From contig NZ_WTYL01000002.1 in the NCBI RefSeq assembly GCF_009828115.1, positions 372,001 through 436,000 on the forward strand: 64,000 nucleotides of DNA, given 5' to 3'. Position 1 is the stretch's first letter; each line of letters starts with the position of its first letter. Positions 42,349 through 52,269 of this stretch are shown here, one piece after another. The DNA is from Allopontixanthobacter sediminis (lineage in GTDB: Bacteria > Pseudomonadota > Alphaproteobacteria > Sphingomonadales > Sphingomonadaceae). The translations under genes and the position numbers were made by a program. The notes under the pieces are model-generated. The model made no database searches. It saw nothing but the letters and a program-made list of their open reading frames with translations, and was not told the DNA's origin.

Positions 42349-44201
42349 GCTGGTTGGGCTTTCGGCCCGCGTTTCTCCGCATTCTTCGCTGCCGCCTGCT
42401 CGGCAGTGATTTTCTGCGGTGGTGAGAAGGAAATGATGATGTCCCCGGCGCGCGGCTCGGGCCGGGAAGCGTGAGTGAAAAAGCGCATGGTTCCGCTTTC
42501 CCGCAGCAGCAGGAGCATGTGCGTGGATTCCGGCAGTTTTTCCTGTGCGTCCGCAAATTTGAATTCATCGGACAATTTGGTCTGGCGGAATATCCACCCG
42601 TCCGCCTGCCGCTGGTTCACATCCTCGACCCCGAACCCGGATTCGAACAACGCGCGGCCGCGCAGCGAATCGGGAAGCTTCCGGTGGTCGTCCTGCCCGA
42701 CCGCCTCGCCAAGCTGGTAGACCGCATCGCGCCCGATCTCATAGGCGAATTCGTTACAGACCAGCGCGTTGTACGCTTCATTTTCAGTTGCGGCGACCAG
42801 CACTTGGAACGGACCAAGATCGAGGTTATGCTCGGTCGCTTCGTTGAGTATCTCGCCATGGTAGAATGGCAACCCTTTCTGCCGTGTTGCCGACAGGCGC
42901 TGCCAACTGGGATCCACCACCAGCACCGGGGTCTTCAATTTGTGCAATTGCTCGGCCAGTGCGATCGTCCACGGAGTGCTGCCGACGATCAGCAGGCCCG
43001 GGCGCGACACCCCTTTCACCTTGAGCCACTTGGCGACCAAATCGATGGTAAAGCCGTGCGCGACGATGGTCACCACCACGACCGCGAAACTGAGGCCGAT
43101 CAGCACATTCCCGTCGGCATAACCTAGTTCCGCCAGCCGCAACGCAAACAGGCCGGAGATCGCCACCAGCACGATGCCCCGCGGCGCGATCCACGCAAGG
43201 AACAGTCGCTCGTTCCACGGCACCGAACTGAACGCCAGGCTGATCAGGATTGTGGCCGGGCGCACAACGAACAGCAGCGCCGCGAGGAACAGGCCGAACC
43301 GCCAGTTGAAATAGGCCATGTCCTCGACCTTGAGCGATGACGCCAGCAGGATGAAGATACCCGAGACGAGGATTACGGCGATGTTCTGCTTGAAGGGATG
43401 AATGCTGCGGAGGCTGGACACGTTCATGTTGGCGAGCGCAATCCCCATGACGGTCACCGCCAGCAGTCCGGCTTCGTGCTCGATCTGGTTCGACGCCACG
43501 AACACCGCGATGACCGTCGTCAGCAGGACCGGGACCTTGAGGTATTCGGGTATGACACCGCGCGGAAATGCCCAGGCGATAACCTTGGCGGCGGCGTAAC
43601 CGATCAGGCCTGCGACGACTGCGGCAATGATCAGCGGCGGAACGACCTCGAAGATGGTCGCGTCGGGAAATTCGTTGAGCTTGCGGAAATATTCATAGGC
43701 AATCACCGCGCACAATGCGCCGGTGGGATCGTTGACGATGGCTTCCCATTTGAGGATCGATGCCGGACGCGTCTGGATAGATGACTGCCGCAGCAGCGGG
43801 ATAACAACCGTCGGCCCGGTAACCACCAGGATACCGCCGAAGAGGACCGCGACGGGCCAGTTCAAGCCGGCAATCCAGAAACCGGCAAACGAACCGAACG
43901 CCCAGCCAAGCAGGACCCCGAGCGTGGCCAGACGGACCACGCCGGCACCGGCATGGCGCAATTCGCGCAGATCGAGGCTCAGCCCGCCTTCGAACAGGAT
44001 CAGCGCGACCCCGATCGCAACCATCGGTTCCAGCAGGTCGCCGAATGCGTGTTCGGGATCGAAAATGCCAAACACTGGCCCGGCTAGGAATCCTGCCGCC
44101 AGCATCAGGACGATGGCCGGCCAACCGGTACGCCAGGCGATCCATTGGGCGCCGATACCCAGCACGCCCACCAGGGCGATCACGATTGCCTGTTCTTCCA
44201 T
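42345..44201 (-). CDS. CPA-type cation:proton antiporter with TrkA-N domain
   Basis: A 618-residue protein. The N-terminal ~400 residues form about 12 membrane helices of the Na+/H+ exchanger fold, with VVTGPTVVIPLLRQS and WEAIVNDPTGALCAV; the latter holds the Asn-Asp of electroneutral CPA1 exchangers. A cytoplasmic Rossmann domain follows (GLLIVGSTPWTIALAEQLHK, VLVVDPSWQRLSATR), as in TrkA-N/RCK regulation by NAD(H). It exchanges sodium or potassium for protons. The ATG at 44201 has AAGGGG four bases upstream. It precedes the OmpA-like gene with a 4-base overlap. Confidence 0.88.
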   Translation of the reverse strand: MEEQAIVIALVGVLGIGAQWIAWRTGWPAIVLMLAAGFLAGPVFGIFDPEHAFGDLLEPMVAIGVALILFEGGLSLDLRELRHAGAGVVRLATLGVLLGWAFGSFAGFWIAGLNWPVAVLFGGILVVTGPTVVIPLLRQSSIQTRPASILKWEAIVNDPTGALCAVIAYEYFRKLNEFPDATIFEVVPPLIIAAVVAGLIGYAAAKVIAWAFPRGVIPEYLKVPVLLTTVIAVFVASNQIEHEAGLLAVTVMGIALANMNVSSLRSIHPFKQNIAVILVSGIFILLASSLKVEDMAYFNWRFGLFLAALLFVVRPATILISLAFSSVPWNERLFLAWIAPRGIVLVAISGLFALRLAELGYADGNVLIGLSFAVVVVTIVAHGFTIDLVAKWLKVKGVSRPGLLIVGSTPWTIALAEQLHKLKTPVLVVDPSWQRLSATRQKGLPFYHGEILNEATEHNLDLGPFQVLVAATENEAYNALVCNEFAYEIGRDAVYQLGEAVGQDDHRKLPDSLRGRALFESGFGVEDVNQRQADGWIFRQTKLSDEFKFADAQEKLPESTHMLLLLRESGTMRFFTHASRPEPRAGDIIISFSPPQKITAEQAAAKNAEKRGPKAQPA

Positions 44202-44297
44202 TGAACCCCTTATGCAGCCCCAGGCGCGCGGCACAAGGGTGCCGGGTCGAGGGAGCGTTCAGGGGGTCAATGCATGAAGCGGCGATTATGTCCCTGG

Positions 44298-44834
44298 CTA
44301 GTCGCCCGCGAACTGCATGATTGCTTCGACCGACAGGCCGGCGCGGCGGAGACTGGCCGCCCCGCCGAGATCGGGCAGGTCGATCACGAACAGCGCGTGG
44401 TCAACCCGCGCGCCGGCCATGCGCAGCAATTCCGCTGCCGCCAGGGCTGTGCCTCCCGTCGCGATAAGATCGTCGACGATGATCACGTTCTGGCCGTCCG
44501 TTATGGCCGCGGGATCGACCTCAAGCCGGTCGGTTCCGTACTCCAGCGCGTAATCGACGCCTATGGTTTGAATTGGCAATTTGCCCGGCTTGCGCACCGG
44601 CACGAAGCCGATACCCAGCTTGACCGCCACGGCGGCGCCGAAGATGAAACCGCGGGCTTCCATCCCGGCAATCGCTTCCGCCCCCGCCAACTCTGCGCGC
44701 CGTGCCAGATTGTCGACTGTCGCCGACAAGCCCGGTCCATGTCCGATCAGGGTGGTGATGTCGCGGAACTGAATGCCCGGTGCGGGGAAGTCGGGGACAG
44801 TGCGAACCAGCCGTTTGAGCGCGTCGGAATCCAT
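44298..44834 (-). CDS. apt: Adenine phosphoribosyltransferase
   Basis: Salvages adenine with PRPP to AMP in the cytoplasm. 178 residues, normal length. FPAPGIQFRDITTLIG is the Apt-specific N-terminal block; GMEARGFIFGAAVA and the PRPP loop VIIVDDLIATGGTALAAAELL complete the family signature. The ATG at 44834 has CAGGGA eight bases upstream; an in-frame extension to 44882 runs into the upstream hairpin and is rejected. It follows the petABC operon on the same strand but is separated from it by a strong terminator. Confidence 0.95.
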   Translation of the reverse strand: MDSDALKRLVRTVPDFPAPGIQFRDITTLIGHGPGLSATVDNLARRAELAGAEAIAGMEARGFIFGAAVAVKLGIGFVPVRKPGKLPIQTIGVDYALEYGTDRLEVDPAAITDGQNVIIVDDLIATGGTALAAAELLRMAGARVDHALFVIDLPDLGGAASLRRAGLSVEAIMQFAGD

Positions 44835-44855
44835 GCTTTCAGTCCCTGAAATGAA

Positions 44856-44890
44856 CGGGCCCCTCGCATCGCCGTGATGCAAGGGGCCCG
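44856..44890 (-). terminator. Strong hairpin terminator of the petABC operon
   Basis: Left arm CGGGCCCCTCGCATC (44856-44870), loop GCCGT, right arm GATGCAAGGGGCCCG (44876-44890): 14 of 15 positions pair. It lies 37 bases downstream of the petC stop, and the minus-strand sequence after it is T-rich (TTCATTTC). This is the clearest terminator in the window. Confidence 0.8.
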
Positions 44891-44927
44891 ATGTCTCGAA
44901 TGCCTTGAAACCGACTTCGGCTGGGGA

Positions 44928-45794
44928 TCAATCCTTCGCCTTGGCGGCTTTCTTCGGTTTGACCGCTGCCCAGACCTGCTGCTTGGCGAAATAAGCCAGG
45001 ATCGTCGCGAACAGCACGAAGCCGAGCACCGCAAAGCCGGTCTGGCGGCGTTTGACCAATGTCGGTTCCGCCGTCCAGGTCAGGAAGGCGGCAACGTCGG
45101 TGGCCATCTGGTCCACGGTCGGTTCGGGGTTGCCTTCGCCATAAGTAACCTGCCCGTCCAGCGCCAGTGGTGGCGCCATAGCGATGTTGAGGTTCGGGAA
45201 ATACCGATTGTAATTCAAGCCCGGTGGCGTGGTGAAATTCGGGAACTGCTGGGTCAGTTCAGCGGGCGGTTCCGAATAGCCGGTCAACAGCGAGTGAACA
45301 TACGCGCTGCCGTCATGACGGGCTTTGGTGATCAACGAAAGATCAGGCGGAATGGCGTTGTTGTTCGCCGCAGCCGCCGCCACGGTGTTGGGATAGGGCG
45401 ACGGGAAGTAGTCCGTTGCAAGACCCGGGCGGGTGGTGGCTTCACCGGTGGCAGGATCGATCCCGGGAACCTGGAAGCTGGCGGCTTCGGCCTTGATCTG
45501 GCCTTCGTCGTAACCAAGCTGCGCCAGGTCGCGAAAGGCGACGAATTTCAGCGAGTGGCAGGCGGAGCAGACTTCCTTGTACACCTGGTAGCCGCGCTGC
45601 AGCTGCGCTTCGTCGAAGGTGCCGAAAACGCCGTTGCTCGGCAGGTCCAGCTCTTCAGGATGTTCGTAGAACACCTTCTCGGCGGTGGCTTCGCCCAGAC
45701 CTTCGGTCGCGGCCACGAAGGCTCCGTTACCAAAGGACCAGAGCACCGCCACGGCGAAGAACAAACCAGTCAGAATTCCGAAGAGGCGGATCAT
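44928..45794 (-). CDS. petC: Cytochrome c1, ubiquinol-cytochrome c reductase subunit
   Basis: Electron-transfer subunit of complex III. 288 residues with an N-terminal signal/anchor, the haem-binding CSACHSLKF motif, and a C-terminal membrane helix (VLGFVLFATILAYFAKQQVW) followed by a Lys-rich cytoplasmic tail (KPKKAAKAKD). The sixth-ligand Met is probably in LNIAMAPPLALDG. Third gene of petA-petB-petC, 40 bases after petB, and followed by a strong terminator. Confidence 0.96.
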   Translation of the reverse strand: MIRLFGILTGLFFAVAVLWSFGNGAFVAATEGLGEATAEKVFYEHPEELDLPSNGVFGTFDEAQLQRGYQVYKEVCSACHSLKFVAFRDLAQLGYDEGQIKAEAASFQVPGIDPATGEATTRPGLATDYFPSPYPNTVAAAAANNNAIPPDLSLITKARHDGSAYVHSLLTGYSEPPAELTQQFPNFTTPPGLNYNRYFPNLNIAMAPPLALDGQVTYGEGNPEPTVDQMATDVAAFLTWTAEPTLVKRRQTGFAVLGFVLFATILAYFAKQQVWAAVKPKKAAKAKD

Positions 45795-45834
45795 GTCAGT
45801 CGCTTTCTACTAATTTTACCGATTGCCAGCGCGT

Positions 45835-47115
45835 TCAATTCGCGGCTGCCGGAGCGGTGTCCTTGTCGGACCCCAATACCGATTCCGTGATGGAATAGGG
45901 CAATGGCTTGGGCTTTTCGATCGACGACACGATCGGCAGGATCACCAGGAAATGGAGGAAGTAATACGCGGTCGCCAGCTGGCTGAACATCACGTACGGC
46001 TCCTCCGCCGCAGCGCCGCCGAGCCAGAACAGCACGGCCATGTCGACCACCAGAATCCAGAAGAAAATCCGGAACAGCGGCCGGTAGTGGCCCGAACGTA
46101 CGGGTGATTTGTCGAGCCATGGCAGGAAGAACCACACCAGGATCGCGGCAAACATCGCCAACACGCCCATCAGCTTCGCGGGAATGAAGAAGAAGTCGAT
46201 CGTGAAGGCGCGGAGGATGGCGTAGAATGGCCAGAAATACCATTCGGGCACGATGTGCGCCGGGGTCGAGAGCGGGTTCGCTTCGATATAATTATCCGGG
46301 TGGCCGAGGAAGTTCGGCAGGAAGAACACCATCCCGAGGAAGAACAACAGGAATACCCCGAGCCCGAAGCCATCCTTCGCCGTGTAATATGGGTGGAACG
46401 GTAGGGTGTCGGCTTCCGTCTTGATTTCCACGCCCGTCGGGTTGGACGAACCGGGGATGTGCAGCGCCCAGATATGCAGGATGACAACGCCGGCGATCAC
46501 GAACGGCAGCAGGAAATGCAGGCTGAAGAAGCGGTTGAGCGCGGCGTTGTCCGGCGCAAATCCGCCGAGCAGCCAGACCTGGATCGGCTCACCCACCAGC
46601 GGAATGGCGCCGAACAGGCCAGTAATGACTTTCGCGCCCCAGAAGCTCATCTGACCCCATGGCAACACGTAGCCCATGAAGGCGGTTGCCATCATCAGCA
46701 AGAAGATGACCACGCCCAGCAGCCAGATCATCTCGCGCGGGGCCTTGTAGGATGAATAGAAGAAGCCGCGGAAAATATGCAGATAGACCACGACGAAGAA
46801 GAAGCTGGCGCCGTTGGCGTGCGCATACCGCATCAGCCAGCCCCAGTTTACATCGCGCATGATGTGTTCAGTCGTCGCGAAGGCGACCAGTGCATTCGGC
46901 GCGTAATGCATCGCCAGGACCACACCGGTAATGATCTGCATCACCAGGCAGAAGCCTGCGAGGACACCGAAGTTCCACATGTAGCTCAGGTTACGCGGAA
47001 CGGGATAGCCGGCACCGATTGCGCCATAGATCAAGCGCGGCAGGGGAAGCTTCTCGTCGAGAAACTTCATCAAGCCGTTGGTCGGCTGGTATTCGCGGGC
47101 CCAGGGGAAACTCAT
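45835..47115 (-). CDS. petB: Cytochrome b of the bc1 complex
   Basis: Core quinol-oxidising subunit of complex III, full length at 426 residues with eight membrane helices. Visible landmarks: [36 protein letters not shown] and [12 protein letters not shown] for haem ligands; [17 protein letters not shown] and the PEWYF quinol-site motif ([17 protein letters not shown]). Second gene of petABC, 16 bases after petA. Confidence 0.97.
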   Translation of the reverse strand: MSFPWAREYQPTNGLMKFLDEKLPLPRLIYGAIGAGYPVPRNLSYMWNFGVLAGFCLVMQIITGVVLAMHYAPNALVAFATTEHIMRDVNWGWLMRYAHANGASFFFVVVYLHIFRGFFYSSYKAPREMIWLLGVVIFLLMMATAFMGYVLPWGQMSFWGAKVITGLFGAIPLVGEPIQVWLLGGFAPDNAALNRFFSLHFLLPFVIAGVVILHIWALHIPGSSNPTGVEIKTEADTLPFHPYYTAKDGFGLGVFLLFFLGMVFFLPNFLGHPDNYIEANPLSTPAHIVPEWYFWPFYAILRAFTIDFFFIPAKLMGVLAMFAAILVWFFLPWLDKSPVRSGHYRPLFRIFFWILVVDMAVLFWLGGAAAEEPYVMFSQLATAYYFLHFLVILPIVSSIEKPKPLPYSITESVLGSDKDTAPAAAN

Positions 47116-47131
47116 ATCTTGCCTCTTACCT

Positions 47132-47719
47132 TCAGCCGACGACGATTACGGTGTCGGACGTGAATTGATATTCCGGCACCACCAAGTTCAGGGGTGCAGG
47201 GCCTTTACGGATTCGTCCGGCGGTGTCGTAATGCGAACCATGGCACGGACAGAAATAGCCGCCATATTCACCTTTGTTTTCACCTTCGGCGGCGCCAAGC
47301 GGGACGCAGCCGAGATGGGTGCAGACGCCCATCGTGACCAGCATGTCGCCATGACCTTCCTTGGTCCGGTCGGCCAGCGAAGCCGGGTCGCGAAGTTCGG
47401 AAACCGCAACCCCGTTGGCTGCATTGATCTCGGCTGGTGTCAGGCGGCGCACGAACAGTGGCTGTTTGCGGAACACCGCCTTGATTGCCTGGCCCGGTTC
47501 GATCGCGCCGACGTCGAGTTCGGTGGTGCTTTCGGCGAGCACGTCAGCGGATGGCGCCATCTGGCTGATTAACGGATAGATCACCGCCACCGCGCCCACG
47601 CCGGCAAAACTGACTGCCGCAATATTGATGAAATCGCGCCGCCGGACCCCGTCTTCGCCGGGCACGCCGGTTGCGGCGTCCAGGTGTTCCGGGTTCGCGG
47701 TGCCAGTTGTATCAGCCAT
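47132..47719 (-). CDS. petA: Rieske iron-sulfur subunit of the bc1 complex
   Basis: 195 residues. The N terminus has a twin-arginine-type signal/anchor ([13 protein letters not shown], read as [11 protein letters not shown]) and a membrane segment; the [2Fe-2S] ligands are in [10 protein letters not shown] and [10 protein letters not shown]. It carries electrons from quinol to cytochrome c1. First gene of petABC; the 266-base gap upstream should hold the operon promoter. Confidence 0.97.
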   Translation of the reverse strand: MADTTGTANPEHLDAATGVPGEDGVRRRDFINIAAVSFAGVGAVAVIYPLISQMAPSADVLAESTTELDVGAIEPGQAIKAVFRKQPLFVRRLTPAEINAANGVAVSELRDPASLADRTKEGHGDMLVTMGVCTHLGCVPLGAAEGENKGEYGGYFCPCHGSHYDTAGRIRKGPAPLNLVVPEYQFTSDTVIVVG

Positions 47720-47985
47720 TCATCCAGCCTTGTTCAAATAGTCCATTGCCCGCGGCCCAACAGCAGCATCGGGATCCCGGTGTCGAGATGCGCCCCGCCA
47801 TGAAGCCTGCCGGACGCATAATCTAGAAATCCCCGCCCGACACCGGTTTGGGCGCGCTGATAGCCTTGATTGCCTGTGCTGCCAACCGCATTTTTGGCAC
47901 GGTGCGTTCGGTTTTCCGCAATCCTGTCATCACGACATTATGACCCGCCCGGAAGCGCGGCAACCCAGACCAAAGGGCAGGGCTT

Positions 47986-48753
47986 TCACGGCGAGCCTGG
48001 CAGGCCGATCAGGCTGATCTGGCGGCCGTAGGTGTTCTCACCCGAATGAACCGACCGCCGGTAGGAGAAAAAGCGGCAGGGATCGCTGTAGGTATCGAGC
48101 CCCAGCCGGTCGATTGATTTCACTCCGCTGGCCGCCAGGCGTGACGCGGCGTACCCCTCGAGGTCGAAGTGGTGGTGCCCCGGTTTGCCGGGTACGAAAA
48201 ACTCCTCGCCATCCGCGCCGAAGCGGTCCCGGAACGCCTCGTCCACTTCATAGCTGGCCTGCGCGATGCACGGCCCGATCGCGGCGCGGATACGGGCAGG
48301 CACCGCGCCCAATTGCTCCATCGCCGCGACGGTGGCGGCGATCACCCCGTCATGCGCGCCGCGCCACCCGGCATGGGCGGTGGCAACTACGCCCGCCTCC
48401 AGGTCCGCCAGCAGCACCGGCGCGCAATCGGCGGTGACGATGCCGAGCAGCAGGCCCGGCTCGTCCGTCACGACAGCGTCGGCACGGGGCCGGTCCGCCA
48501 GCGTCCATGCGCGGCGGACGATTACAGCGTCGGGGGAATGTACCTGGTAAGGGGTAACCAGTTCGGCGCCGGGCAGCACTGCAGCCGCGGCAAGCGCTCG
48601 GTTGCGCATCACGGCATCGTCATCATCCCGCGAACCCAGCCCTACGTTGAGGCCCGCCGTAACCCCGGTCGAGACACCGCCGCGCCGTCCCAGGAAACCG
48701 TGCGGGACTGCGCCAAGTGCAGTAGACCGGATGACTTCGACCGGTTCAGCCAA
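47986..48753 (-). CDS. pgeF: Peptidoglycan editing factor / YfiH-LACC1 family purine-processing protein
   Basis: 255 residues with the family signature: VVTDEPGLLLGIVTADCAPVLLAD (part), ATAHAGWRGAHDGVI and IGPCIAQASYEVDEAFRD, giving the zinc-binding His/Cys/His. Members were called multicopper polyphenol oxidases but act as peptidoglycan editing factors or purine nucleoside enzymes. The start overlaps the pepN stop by 8 bases, so the two are co-transcribed. Confidence 0.9.
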   Translation of the reverse strand: MAEPVEVIRSTALGAVPHGFLGRRGGVSTGVTAGLNVGLGSRDDDDAVMRNRALAAAAVLPGAELVTPYQVHSPDAVIVRRAWTLADRPRADAVVTDEPGLLLGIVTADCAPVLLADLEAGVVATAHAGWRGAHDGVIAATVAAMEQLGAVPARIRAAIGPCIAQASYEVDEAFRDRFGADGEEFFVPGKPGHHHFDLEGYAASRLAASGVKSIDRLGLDTYSDPCRFFSYRRSVHSGENTYGRQISLIGLPGSP

Positions 48754-51415
48754 GGCTGCGGTTCACTTGCTCGAACGTGTCCCGCGACAGGGACGGGGCC
48801 GCGGCAATCCGTTCCAGCTGGGCCCGCATCAGTCCGGCGCGGACCGGCTCCAGCCGCCGCCAACGGCCCAGCGGGGTAACAAACCGCGCCGCCGTCTGCG
48901 GGTTCAGGGGATCGAGCGCCAGGATCAGGTCGGCAATCATCCGGTACCCCTGCCCATCCGCTGCGTGAAAGGCGTGCGGATTGCCCGCAAACGCCATGTA
49001 CAGCGACCGCACCCGGTTGGGATTACGCAGGGTGAAATCGGGATGATCCGCCAGCGCCTTCACATGCTCCAGCGCTTGCGGGTGGGTGGAGGAAGCCTGC
49101 AGCGCGAACCATTTGTCGATTACCAGGTCATTGCCTTTGTAGCGGCGGTAGAAATCGATCAGCCGGTCGGTCCGCGCTGCGGTCTGGAGGCCGCACAGCA
49201 CCATCAGCGCGCCCTGCCGGTCGGTCATGGTGTCGGCCGTATCATATTGCGCCGCCGCCCGCTTCGAAGCCTCCTCAGCATCGGCTGCCGCCAGGAACAC
49301 CAGCGCCTGCGTCTTGACCTTGCGCGCGCCGCGAGCCGCTGCAACCGACGAATGCGTCGCCGCGCTGGCATTGGTGTGCAGGTCCGACAGTTCCGCCCCC
49401 AGCTGCGTTCCAAGCCAGGCCTTCAAACCCTCCCGCTCGGCATGGATGCGCGCCGGATCGGAAATCGGCAACTGTTCGGCAAGGTACGTCTGGCCCGGCA
49501 GCATCATCAGCTCGCCGCGCATCGAATCGTCGATTGCCGGGTCGGTCAGCACTGCGCGCATTGCCGCGGTGATGTCGGTCCTCACCTCGCTGCGGGCGGC
49601 ATCGCCCAGCCCTTCGCCCGCCGCCAGTGTCAGATGGCCGACGACAAGGTCCTGCATCGCTTCGTACCGGGCGAACGGATCATCGTCATGCGCTGCAAGG
49701 AAGACCAGTTCCTCGCGGCTGATCGGGCGGTGGATTGTCACCGGCGCGGAAAAACCGCGGTTGATCGACACGACCGGGCGTTGGGCGAAGCCTTCGAAGT
49801 CGAAGCTGGCTTTGGCCTGGTCCAGCACCACCAGCTGTTCGCCCGAATGGGTGCCGGTCGCCTGATCGAACAGTGCGAGCCGCAGCGGGATCGGCATCGG
49901 CTGCTTGTCCGGCTGGCCCGGGGTGACGGGAACGGTCTGCCTGAGGGACAGCGTCGCAGTGTCGCCTTCATGCGTCAGGCTCACATCCACTCGCGGCGTC
50001 CCGGCCTGCCGGTACCACAAGCGGAACGCGGCGAGATCGATGCCCGCGCCGTCCTCCATCGCCTTGACGAAATCCTCGCAGGTCGCCGCTTCCCCGTCGT
50101 GCCGTTCAAAATAGAGGTCCGTGCCTTTGCGGAACGATTCGGGGCCGACCATCGTGCGGATCATCCGGATGACTTCGGCGCCCTTGTTGTAGATCGTCGA
50201 GGTGTAGAAATTGGAGATTTCCTGAAAACTGTCGGGACGGATCGGATGCGCCAACGGTCCGGAATCCTCGGGAAACTGGACCGACCGCAGGATTCGTACA
50301 TCCTCGATCCGCTTGACCGCTTCGCCCTGCATGTCCTGGCTGAACAGCTGGTCGCGCAGCACGGTGAAGCCTTCCTTCAGGGACAGCTGGAACCAGTCGC
50401 GGCAGGTGATCCGGTTGCCCGACCAATTGTGGAAATATTCATGCGCGATGACCCCTTCGATCGCGTCGTAATCCCCGTCGGTCGCGGTTTCCGTATCCGC
50501 CAGGACATACTTCGTGTTGAAGATGTTGAGGCCCTTGTTCTCCATCGCCCCCATGTTGAAATCGCTCACCGCAACAATATTGAACAGGTCGAGATCGTAT
50601 TCGCGCCCGAAGGTTTCCTCGTCCCATTTCATCGACGCCTTGAGCGATTCCATGGCGTGTTCGGTCCGCGGCAAATCATCCGCGCCGTCTTTGCCTGTGC
50701 GGACATAGATATTGAGCGCGACCTTGCGGCCGGACGCGGTGGTGAAGCTGTCCGAATTGGCGCTCAGGTCGCCGGCCACCAGCGCGAACAGGTAGGACGG
50801 CTTGGGCCACGGATCGTGCCATTCCGCCCAATGCGCGCCGTCCGCCCCCTCGCCATCAGCAACCATATTGCCGTTCGACAGCAGCACCGGAAACAGCGCC
50901 TTCGGCCCTTCCATCCGCACGGTATAGGTCGAAAGGACATCGGGCCGGTCGGGATAGAATGTGATCCGGCGAAACCCCTCTGCTTCGCACTGGGTGCACA
51001 GCATCGCATTCGAGGCATAAAGCCCCATCAGCTGGGTGTTCGCCGAAGGGGCCAATTCGGTGACGATAGTGATTTCGTGACTGTCGCCGGGCAGAGACAG
51101 GATCAGATTGCCGTCCTGTACCGTCCAGCTGGGTGACAGTTCGCCATCGACCGAGACCGAGAGTGGCACCAGCCCGTCGCCGTTGAGCAGGATCGTGGCG
51201 GAAGTTTCTGCCGCGGGGTTCCGCGTGACCGTCAGCGTCGCGGTCACCCGGGTGCGTTCCAGCCCCAGTTCGAACGCCAGCCGGGTTTCGGGCACCAGCC
51301 AGGAGAACGGCTTGTAATCCTCCCGCCGGATGACGGGCGGCGCCTTTGGCTCCACGGCGGCATCGGCCATTTCGGGGTTGCTGTCGGTGGCGGACGGGTT
51401 GCGGGCTATATCCAT
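48746..51415 (-). CDS. pepN: Aminopeptidase N
   Basis: M1-family zinc metallopeptidase, 889 residues, E. coli PepN-like length. It has the exopeptidase motif GAMENKGLNIFN, the zinc site HEYFHNWSGNRITCRDW with the downstream Glu in LKEGFTVLRDQLF, and the C-terminal helical DUF3458 domain. Cytoplasmic removal of N-terminal residues in peptide breakdown. The ATG at 51415 has TAGGAGG six bases upstream, an excellent site, so the longer frame is rejected. Divergent from the SDR gene with only ~35 bases between starts. Confidence 0.95.
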   Translation of the reverse strand: MDIARNPSATDSNPEMADAAVEPKAPPVIRREDYKPFSWLVPETRLAFELGLERTRVTATLTVTRNPAAETSATILLNGDGLVPLSVSVDGELSPSWTVQDGNLILSLPGDSHEITIVTELAPSANTQLMGLYASNAMLCTQCEAEGFRRITFYPDRPDVLSTYTVRMEGPKALFPVLLSNGNMVADGEGADGAHWAEWHDPWPKPSYLFALVAGDLSANSDSFTTASGRKVALNIYVRTGKDGADDLPRTEHAMESLKASMKWDEETFGREYDLDLFNIVAVSDFNMGAMENKGLNIFNTKYVLADTETATDGDYDAIEGVIAHEYFHNWSGNRITCRDWFQLSLKEGFTVLRDQLFSQDMQGEAVKRIEDVRILRSVQFPEDSGPLAHPIRPDSFQEISNFYTSTIYNKGAEVIRMIRTMVGPESFRKGTDLYFERHDGEAATCEDFVKAMEDGAGIDLAAFRLWYRQAGTPRVDVSLTHEGDTATLSLRQTVPVTPGQPDKQPMPIPLRLALFDQATGTHSGEQLVVLDQAKASFDFEGFAQRPVVSINRGFSAPVTIHRPISREELVFLAAHDDDPFARYEAMQDLVVGHLTLAAGEGLGDAARSEVRTDITAAMRAVLTDPAIDDSMRGELMMLPGQTYLAEQLPISDPARIHAEREGLKAWLGTQLGAELSDLHTNASAATHSSVAAARGARKVKTQALVFLAAADAEEASKRAAAQYDTADTMTDRQGALMVLCGLQTAARTDRLIDFYRRYKGNDLVIDKWFALQASSTHPQALEHVKALADHPDFTLRNPNRVRSLYMAFAGNPHAFHAADGQGYRMIADLILALDPLNPQTAARFVTPLGRWRRLEPVRAGLMRAQLERIAAAPSLSRDTFEQVNRSLG

Positions 51416-51450
51416 GGACTGCCTCCTAAGTCCTTTCCTTCGCGGTTCCA

Positions 51451-52269
51451 ATGCCTACAACACGCGGGATGGCACATATGTTCATCTTCGGTCTTGGCTA
51501 TACCGCCGGACGCATCGCTGCGGCCTTGCGCGCGCGCGGCTGGGTGGTGGAAGCCACTGGCAGTGCCGGGGATGTCGATTTCGCCGACGGGGCCGCGGTG
51601 CGGGACGCGCTGACCCGGGCGAGCCATGTCCTTTCTTCCGTCCCGCCAGCTGACGATTCCGATCCAGTACTGGGCCGCTACGGCACCGACCTGACACACC
51701 AATGGCTCGGCTACCTTTCGTCAACCGGGGTGTATGGTGACGCGGGAGGTGCATGGGTCGATGAAACCGCGGCAACCGGCACTGGCCGGCGGACCGCGCG
51801 CGCGGGAGCCGACGCGCGCTGGCAGACGCGCGGCGCGCGGGTGTTCCGCCTGCCGGGTATCTATGGCCCTGGCCGCAACGCCCTGACCCGGGTCCGGGAA
51901 GGCCGCGCGAACCGGATCGACCTGCCGGGGCAGGTGTTCAGCCGGGTCCATGTCGATGACATCGTCAGCGGCGTCATCGCCGGGCTGGATGCTCCTGCCG
52001 CAGCCTACAATTTGTCCGACGATCTGCCCACCAGCCAGAATGCCGTGATCGAGGAAAGTTGCGCCTTGCTGGGCCGCGATCCGCCGACGCTGCTGACGCT
52101 GGAGGAAGCACAGCTTTCCCCGATGGCACGGGGCTTTTACGGGGAGAACCGACGCGTCGCCAACGGCAAGGCCAAGCGTGTGCTGGGGTGGCAGCCAGCC
52201 TATCCCGATTACCGGGCAGGCCTGCGCGCGCTGATGGCGTCAGACGTGCTTGGCCCTCAGGGCGAGTAA
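51451..52269 (+). CDS. SDR-family NAD(P)-binding protein (YeeZ-like)
   Basis: 272 residues. The N-terminal FIFGLGYTAGRIAAALRARG is the nucleotide-binding loop; LSSTGVYGDAGGAWVDE, FRLPGIYGPGRNAL and FSRVHVDDIV are typical of atypical SDRs near E. coli YeeZ. No conserved YxxxK is evident, as in YeeZ. Function is unknown, possibly sugar-nucleotide related. Starts at 51451, 51469 or 51478 are all possible; none has a strong ribosome site. Its 3' end overlaps the convergent transporter gene by 30 bases. Confidence 0.75.
   Translation: MPTTRGMAHMFIFGLGYTAGRIAAALRARGWVVEATGSAGDVDFADGAAVRDALTRASHVLSSVPPADDSDPVLGRYGTDLTHQWLGYLSSTGVYGDAGGAWVDETAATGTGRRTARAGADARWQTRGARVFRLPGIYGPGRNALTRVREGRANRIDLPGQVFSRVHVDDIVSGVIAGLDAPAAAYNLSDDLPTSQNAVIEESCALLGRDPPTLLTLEEAQLSPMARGFYGENRRVANGKAKRVLGWQPAYPDYRAGLRALMASDVLGPQGE

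Noticed and set aside
47880-47899. TGCCAA/TTGGCA hairpin between pgeF and petA
   Set aside because: Only 6 bp with an 8-base loop and no T-tract; not enough to call a terminator.
48602-51136. 844-codon plus-strand open frame
   Set aside because: Exactly antisense to pepN, which has clear M1-peptidase motifs and a strong ribosome site; the plus-strand translation is Arg/His/Gln-rich with no domain, a typical high-GC shadow.
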